Source: Antedon mediterranea (taxonomy: Eukaryota; Echinodermata; Crinoidea; Comatulida; Antedonidae). From it: a stretch of 64,000 nt of DNA. The notes beneath the pieces are model-generated. The model was given only the letters and a program-made list of their open reading frames with translations. It made no database searches and was not told the DNA's origin. The stretch spans positions 12,833,201 through 12,897,200 of the forward strand of contig NC_092670.1 of assembly GCF_964355755.1 (NCBI RefSeq). The letters are read 5' to 3'. The number at the start of each line of letters is the position of its first letter. Position 1 is the first letter of the stretch. Positions 59,468 to 64,000 of the stretch are shown piece after piece. A program made the translations under genes and the position numbers.

Positions 59468-60011
59468 AATAAACGTTATTACTGACAGTTGCTTCTCAAC
59501 GTTTGTATTAATTAATAATTAAAAAATATATAAACGTCGTAGTGGTGTATCGTTACATGTACTTTACTATTTCAATCGACTATGACAGTGAGAGTTTTAA
59601 CAAAGTACCGTATTAAATCGTAAATGTTTTACTGTATTTAGTGGTATATTATTTATAGGCCTATAAAACATTAAAAACAATATTTCGTTACTGAGTGGAT
59701 AAGAATATATTTTAAAATGTTTCCTCTTTGTACCTATCTTCTTCCCCCATCCCTCAACCCTTAATGTTACATACAAAACACAAATTGGGTTTGTTTAAAT
59801 GAGTCCAAATAAAAAAATTTGACTCATTTTGTTTCTCTCTCGGAAGTAATTCTCAGGGTGCTAATTTTGGTTGACTACATAAATCATTGTGTATATTTAT
59901 TCGTTTCTGTAAACGACAATGTATTATAGTCCTGCGGTACGTACATTTGAAATCTCCATTTTTTTCTCGCTGGAAATACTGTGTATTCGAGAACCATCTG
60001 TGGGCACGACC

Positions 60012-60060
60012 TAGATGGTACGCGAGCGAAGCGAGCGTGCCATCTAGTAATAATAATAAT
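60012..60060. mobile_element. Hairpin followed by CTAGT and a TAA run, possible Helitron 3' end
   Basis: TAGATGGTACGC and GYGTGCCATCTA form an almost perfect stem around GAGCGAAGCGAGC, followed by CTAGT and (TAA)n. Helitrons end in a hairpin and CTRRT. Here the CTAGT overlaps the stem, so the match is imperfect. Confidence 0.3.
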
Positions 60061-63000
60061 AATAGCTCGTCATAGTGAGAGAACCAAGCTTTAAATTCCA
60101 TAAAACACACGTAGGCCTACTCATGTGGTGCATTGTTGATGTAGGTCTATTAGCAACTTTAGTAATAGTAACTGAAAGTACGTCATGTGTATTAGAAGAT
60201 TATTAAATTTCAAGCGACCTTGGCTTTTTGATCAATATGAAATGCAGCAGACAAAACTTGTCGGGTATTTTGTAGTAATTCAATCGATTCTGTAACATCT
60301 CACTAGATTTAACTGTTTCTGATAGTATCTTATTAGTAACAAACACATCGGACACAGGAGCAAATGCACTCTTGAAAGTTCAACGTCCACCTCAAACATT
60401 CGCACTAAAGAAATTTAACTTCATGGAGCTTGAATTGTTTAGTAGGCCTATACTTAAACTTCTTAATGATGCAATCCTTGGAATCCTCCCGACGACACAA
60501 GTAGGTAGGCCTACGTATAGATAAGTCTAGTGACAATTATACAGCCTGCAGTTAGTTGGCAACAATCTAGAAGTGATGACGTGTTTGTCACACATCTGTG
60601 TCACATTCAAACTATATTATGCATCTTTTAAATCAAATCAGATTTAAAGTAACAAATGAAATATATAATAAAGAAGAAAATATATAAAATTCCCAAAAAC
60701 AATTTTTTAAACTAATTAATGTTACTTTACAATGAAATTAAAGTACAGAGCACCTTAACTTTTGAACTATTTCAACTTAATATTGTGATACAACCCACGA
60801 TAATCATTTCAACGAAACTGCGTATAACATATTCGATCGTTATTAAGTGCGAAATTTCATTTATTAAATAAACACGATCTTCAAGGATTTATAATACCTT
60901 TAATTAGATAGATCTTCAATTTATCTTCTAAAGAAAGTTTCCGCCTAATTTGTTTAGTCCGGTTGAGTACCCACAATCTCACAATAACTCTTCATTTGTC
61001 AATTGTAGCCTGAACTCTGTTCGACATGCTTCCGTATTATCTGTATTGATCACGTAAATTAAGACTGTCACTCTGGCTATTTATTATCATTGAAACGTTT
61101 TAATGGATTTCGCAAAATTTACATAGACAGTATTAATTTCGGATTAGATCGTCTTAACTGTTATTCTTCTGTTTGTACTGTACTTAATACCATTTTTGTA
61201 TTTTATTAAGGTAATTGATGACGGTGTGTTATTGGTTTTAATTAAACAAATCGGTCTTTAATTCAATTGTGTTTGTTTATTCTGTAAACTATAATTTGTG
61301 TTACGCACCTACTCACATTTTAACACGTCTACACATTACATTAAATTGCCGTTGGAATGTGTAGAGAAAACGCAAAAATAGTGCAAAATATTCAATAACA
61401 ACAAAGACGATGATGATAAATCAATAAAATCTTCCAGAATTAACAAGAAATCGTTGTACATAGGCTAATAAAACAATAGAGCATTTTCATGATTCGAAAG
61501 AAGATTAGATCCAAAAATTAAAATTCACTTAAAAATTTAAATTAGACAAAATAACTTGAATCTTGAATCCACTCAATTCACTAAGATCATGGTTTAGTTT
61601 AAAGTCTACAGATATTTGACAAATATAGTGTAAAGTAGGCCCCTATACATTAATTTCCAAACTCGATTAATGTAGTTTTGAGTAGGCCTAAACTGAAATA
61701 GATGACAAAATTCATCCGATTTGTAGCAGCCTGTTGTTCTCTCCTTTTGGAGCTGTGATGTTGAGTCTATGATAAATAGAGCCTAATTTTGGATAAATAG
61801 GTTTTTTGGGTTCTGTTGTTAGTAGTTATTTGATGTTATGTCCGTATTTTGTAGGTAGGCCTGTTTGTAATTAGATATTTGGTAGACTACTACCGTCTAT
61901 TGTGTTGTAGCGATTGATAAATTTAATTGACTAACTTTATTCACCAGGAGTAGATTGTTTTCATTGATGTAGTAATATCGAAAAATATTCTAATAACGAC
62001 AGATTGTGAAATGAACCTTCATTAACCTTCTTGTATTCATTATTGTAATTCAACCAATTAAATACATGGATTGATTAACAAGATAACACTTCTCGCGGCT
62101 ATTTAGTGAAACATTATTCTGAAAGACTTAAAACAGCAGCGCCTCCAAGTGTGCAGATGATAGATCAGTACTATAGTAAGGCCAGTATTATATCTTGAAG
62201 ATCGTTACTGATATCGGCGCGGGAAACCAAGCTAGAATCGATTGATAAAGCCAGGGGTTTTATGGCACCAGAGCTAGATAATGCAAAAATCAATGTGTAA
62301 ACTTGTTTTCGTAAAACATTTAGCACATGGACTATGATTGACAGCGTTTACAAACCACGGTGCAAAAAGGATGTTACTACATGTCTTAATTAAAAGTTTG
62401 TACAAATAAGAGTATGTTATATATCGCAATTTGTCTACAAAATAAATTAAGTAAAATAATTAAGTTGATGGAACATATCAGGGGTATTTTTAATTATAAT
62501 TATGGCTATAAATGGCGAATGGTTTATCCTCATTTAGAGATGATTATCTAGAAAAAGGAAATGTCGCTCGAAATCATCAAAGATTCTTTTTTAAACCGAC
62601 GTTCGTTCATGACTCAGTACACAATGGATTATGCTGTAGGCCTAAACAGGCGACCAATCGATACCTTACTAAAAATACCAAATGACAGAAACCATTGTTA
62701 TTAAGCTATTAAGATTATACTAAATATAGATAGGCGTACTATTTTGATGGTGAAAAGATAAATGTGCTGTACCCACGAAGATTATCAGCTATTAATTGGC
62801 AAACATTTTTTTTATATTCTCATTGATTTGCTTTTTACTTATGTTTACAATGATCAACATTCCAAATTTTCAGTTCAGTTTTACAGTTTGAGAAACATTA
62901 GGCCAAGATTAAAAAGATCCAGAGTCGATGGCAGTGATATTGTTACTAAATAAATCTAAAATGTAAAAAGTTCAGATTTGATGGAGAAAAAATTGAATAG

Positions 63001-64000
63001 CGTAGATTAAAACAAACAACAAACATTTAAACATACCGATGTTAGTTGCACACTTTTGGTAAATGTTTGACTTTTGAAAATTTAAATTCGTAAAAATAAA
63101 AACAGTTAGGAAATTAAGAGGCGATGGTAAGAAGAAGTGGAAGAGCGTACCAATTTATTGACACAGAGAGAAAACATTGGTGCCGCCGAGGTCAAGATTT
63201 GACATTTGCAATTGCAAAAACACCAGTTGTTTTCAGACTATTTTGAGCAGACGGAAAACCTTTTTTTCAGTTTTGTGCATAGCCTAACTGTGTTGGCAAA
63301 AATCTAATTTAACAGAATGTTATGCATATAGAAAAAAAGTAAAATTTAGCAAAGTTAAGTCTAGTTATTAAGTCAAGACATATTACAAATACATACCTTT
63401 AAAATACCACCACAGAATATTCGTTGGAATGTTGTTCGTTGATGATGAATCACAACAATATAAAACAATAAAATAAACTCTCCTCGGAACGATCAGATCG
63501 AAGCGCGTGCTCTCAACTAACTTATTAAGTTTGATATTTATTAATCATGTCATAGAGCTATCCGACAAGGAGGAGCAAACCAATGATGGTTTGATCAAGC
63601 GATACCCTTATATTATTGAAACTATTGATGAGTTCAATCGAGTAGAAAACCAGTTCTAACCGCGACCGTGTTGTGACGTAGGTGCGTATTCTTATGGTCA
63701 TCGACGCGTAAAATTCTTACGTCTTATTTAAGCCGATAAACATTAATAATTACAAGGCGTTAAAGCAAAGTGAATTAGAAGTATCATGATGTATCTATTG
63801 CAAACTGACATTTACCGATGTAAAAAACAGGATAACACAATTTAGGAAAATCCAATAACATAACTTTCAAGATGCGTTTAGCCTCCGAATATCGCTGCGC
63901 TTAACACAAACAGCGCATACGTTATTCGTAACTGCAATGGGAACCATGATATTGCGCCGGGACACCAGCTTCAATTATATATGCAGTATTTAAATACCGG

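Larger units (their letters stand above)
57142..64000. other. About 7 kb without a recognised gene
   Basis: AT-rich sequence with only short frames (60-95 codons) that show no family resemblance. It holds a 262-bp tandem duplication (58944-59467) and a hairpin with a TAA microsatellite at 60012-60060. It presumably contains the SLC32-like promoter on its left and may be the flank or a long intron of a gene beyond the window. Confidence 0.4.

Overview
The window is eukaryotic: intron-containing genes with GT-AG boundaries that keep reading phase, AT-rich non-coding DNA, and many dispersed short repeats. The gene set (Tribbles pseudokinase, NSE2 SUMO ligase, several SLC transporter families, an MS4A-like four-helix protein, an alpha-1,3-fucosyltransferase) and the very frequent AGGCCTA/CTAGG words point to a marine deuterostome invertebrate, most likely an echinoderm. 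This is inference, and I cannot name the species. I assembled eight protein-coding genes by hand from splice sites. Seven appear complete at the coding level; one (MS4A-like) lacks its 5' end.

Layout: an SLC35F3/F4-like transporter (minus, 1420-5598); an SLC46-like major facilitator (minus, 8472-11092); an intronless alpha-1,3-fucosyltransferase (minus, 12294-13625); an MS4A/CD20-like protein (minus, 15788-18100, 5' end not found); a long gene-free stretch (18.1-24.1 kb); a Tribbles pseudokinase (minus, 24085-29036); a repeat-bearing gap; NSMCE2 (minus, 32337-35527); a large SLC6/NSS sodium-coupled transporter (plus, 37981-52459); an SLC32/VIAAT-like amino-acid transporter (minus, 54582-56952); and about 7 kb with no recognisable gene. 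Four of the eight genes encode small-molecule transporters. I see no evidence that the neighbours form one pathway.

The most interesting signal is in the SLC6-like gene. Two exons of exactly 163 nt (44683-44845 and 46544-46706) both encode a 54-residue block covering transmembrane helix 6 and the start of helix 7, in the same phase and about 48% identical. Because 163 is not a multiple of three, only a transcript using exactly one of them stays in frame. This is the signature of mutually exclusive exons. The block differs at positions that line the substrate pocket in the LeuT fold, so the gene may make two transporters of different selectivity. The introns around the pair hold fold-back sequences and tandem duplications.

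Other structure: a family of about ten palindromic MITE-like elements, two copies flanked by TTAA and two lying within 20 nt of splice sites; a second dispersed repeat with internal inverted arms (three copies); tRNA-derived SINEs; two minisatellites; a perfect 36-bp palindrome; a hammerhead-ribozyme-like core; and CTAG/GGCCTA-rich islands that repeatedly sit at the 5' ends of genes.
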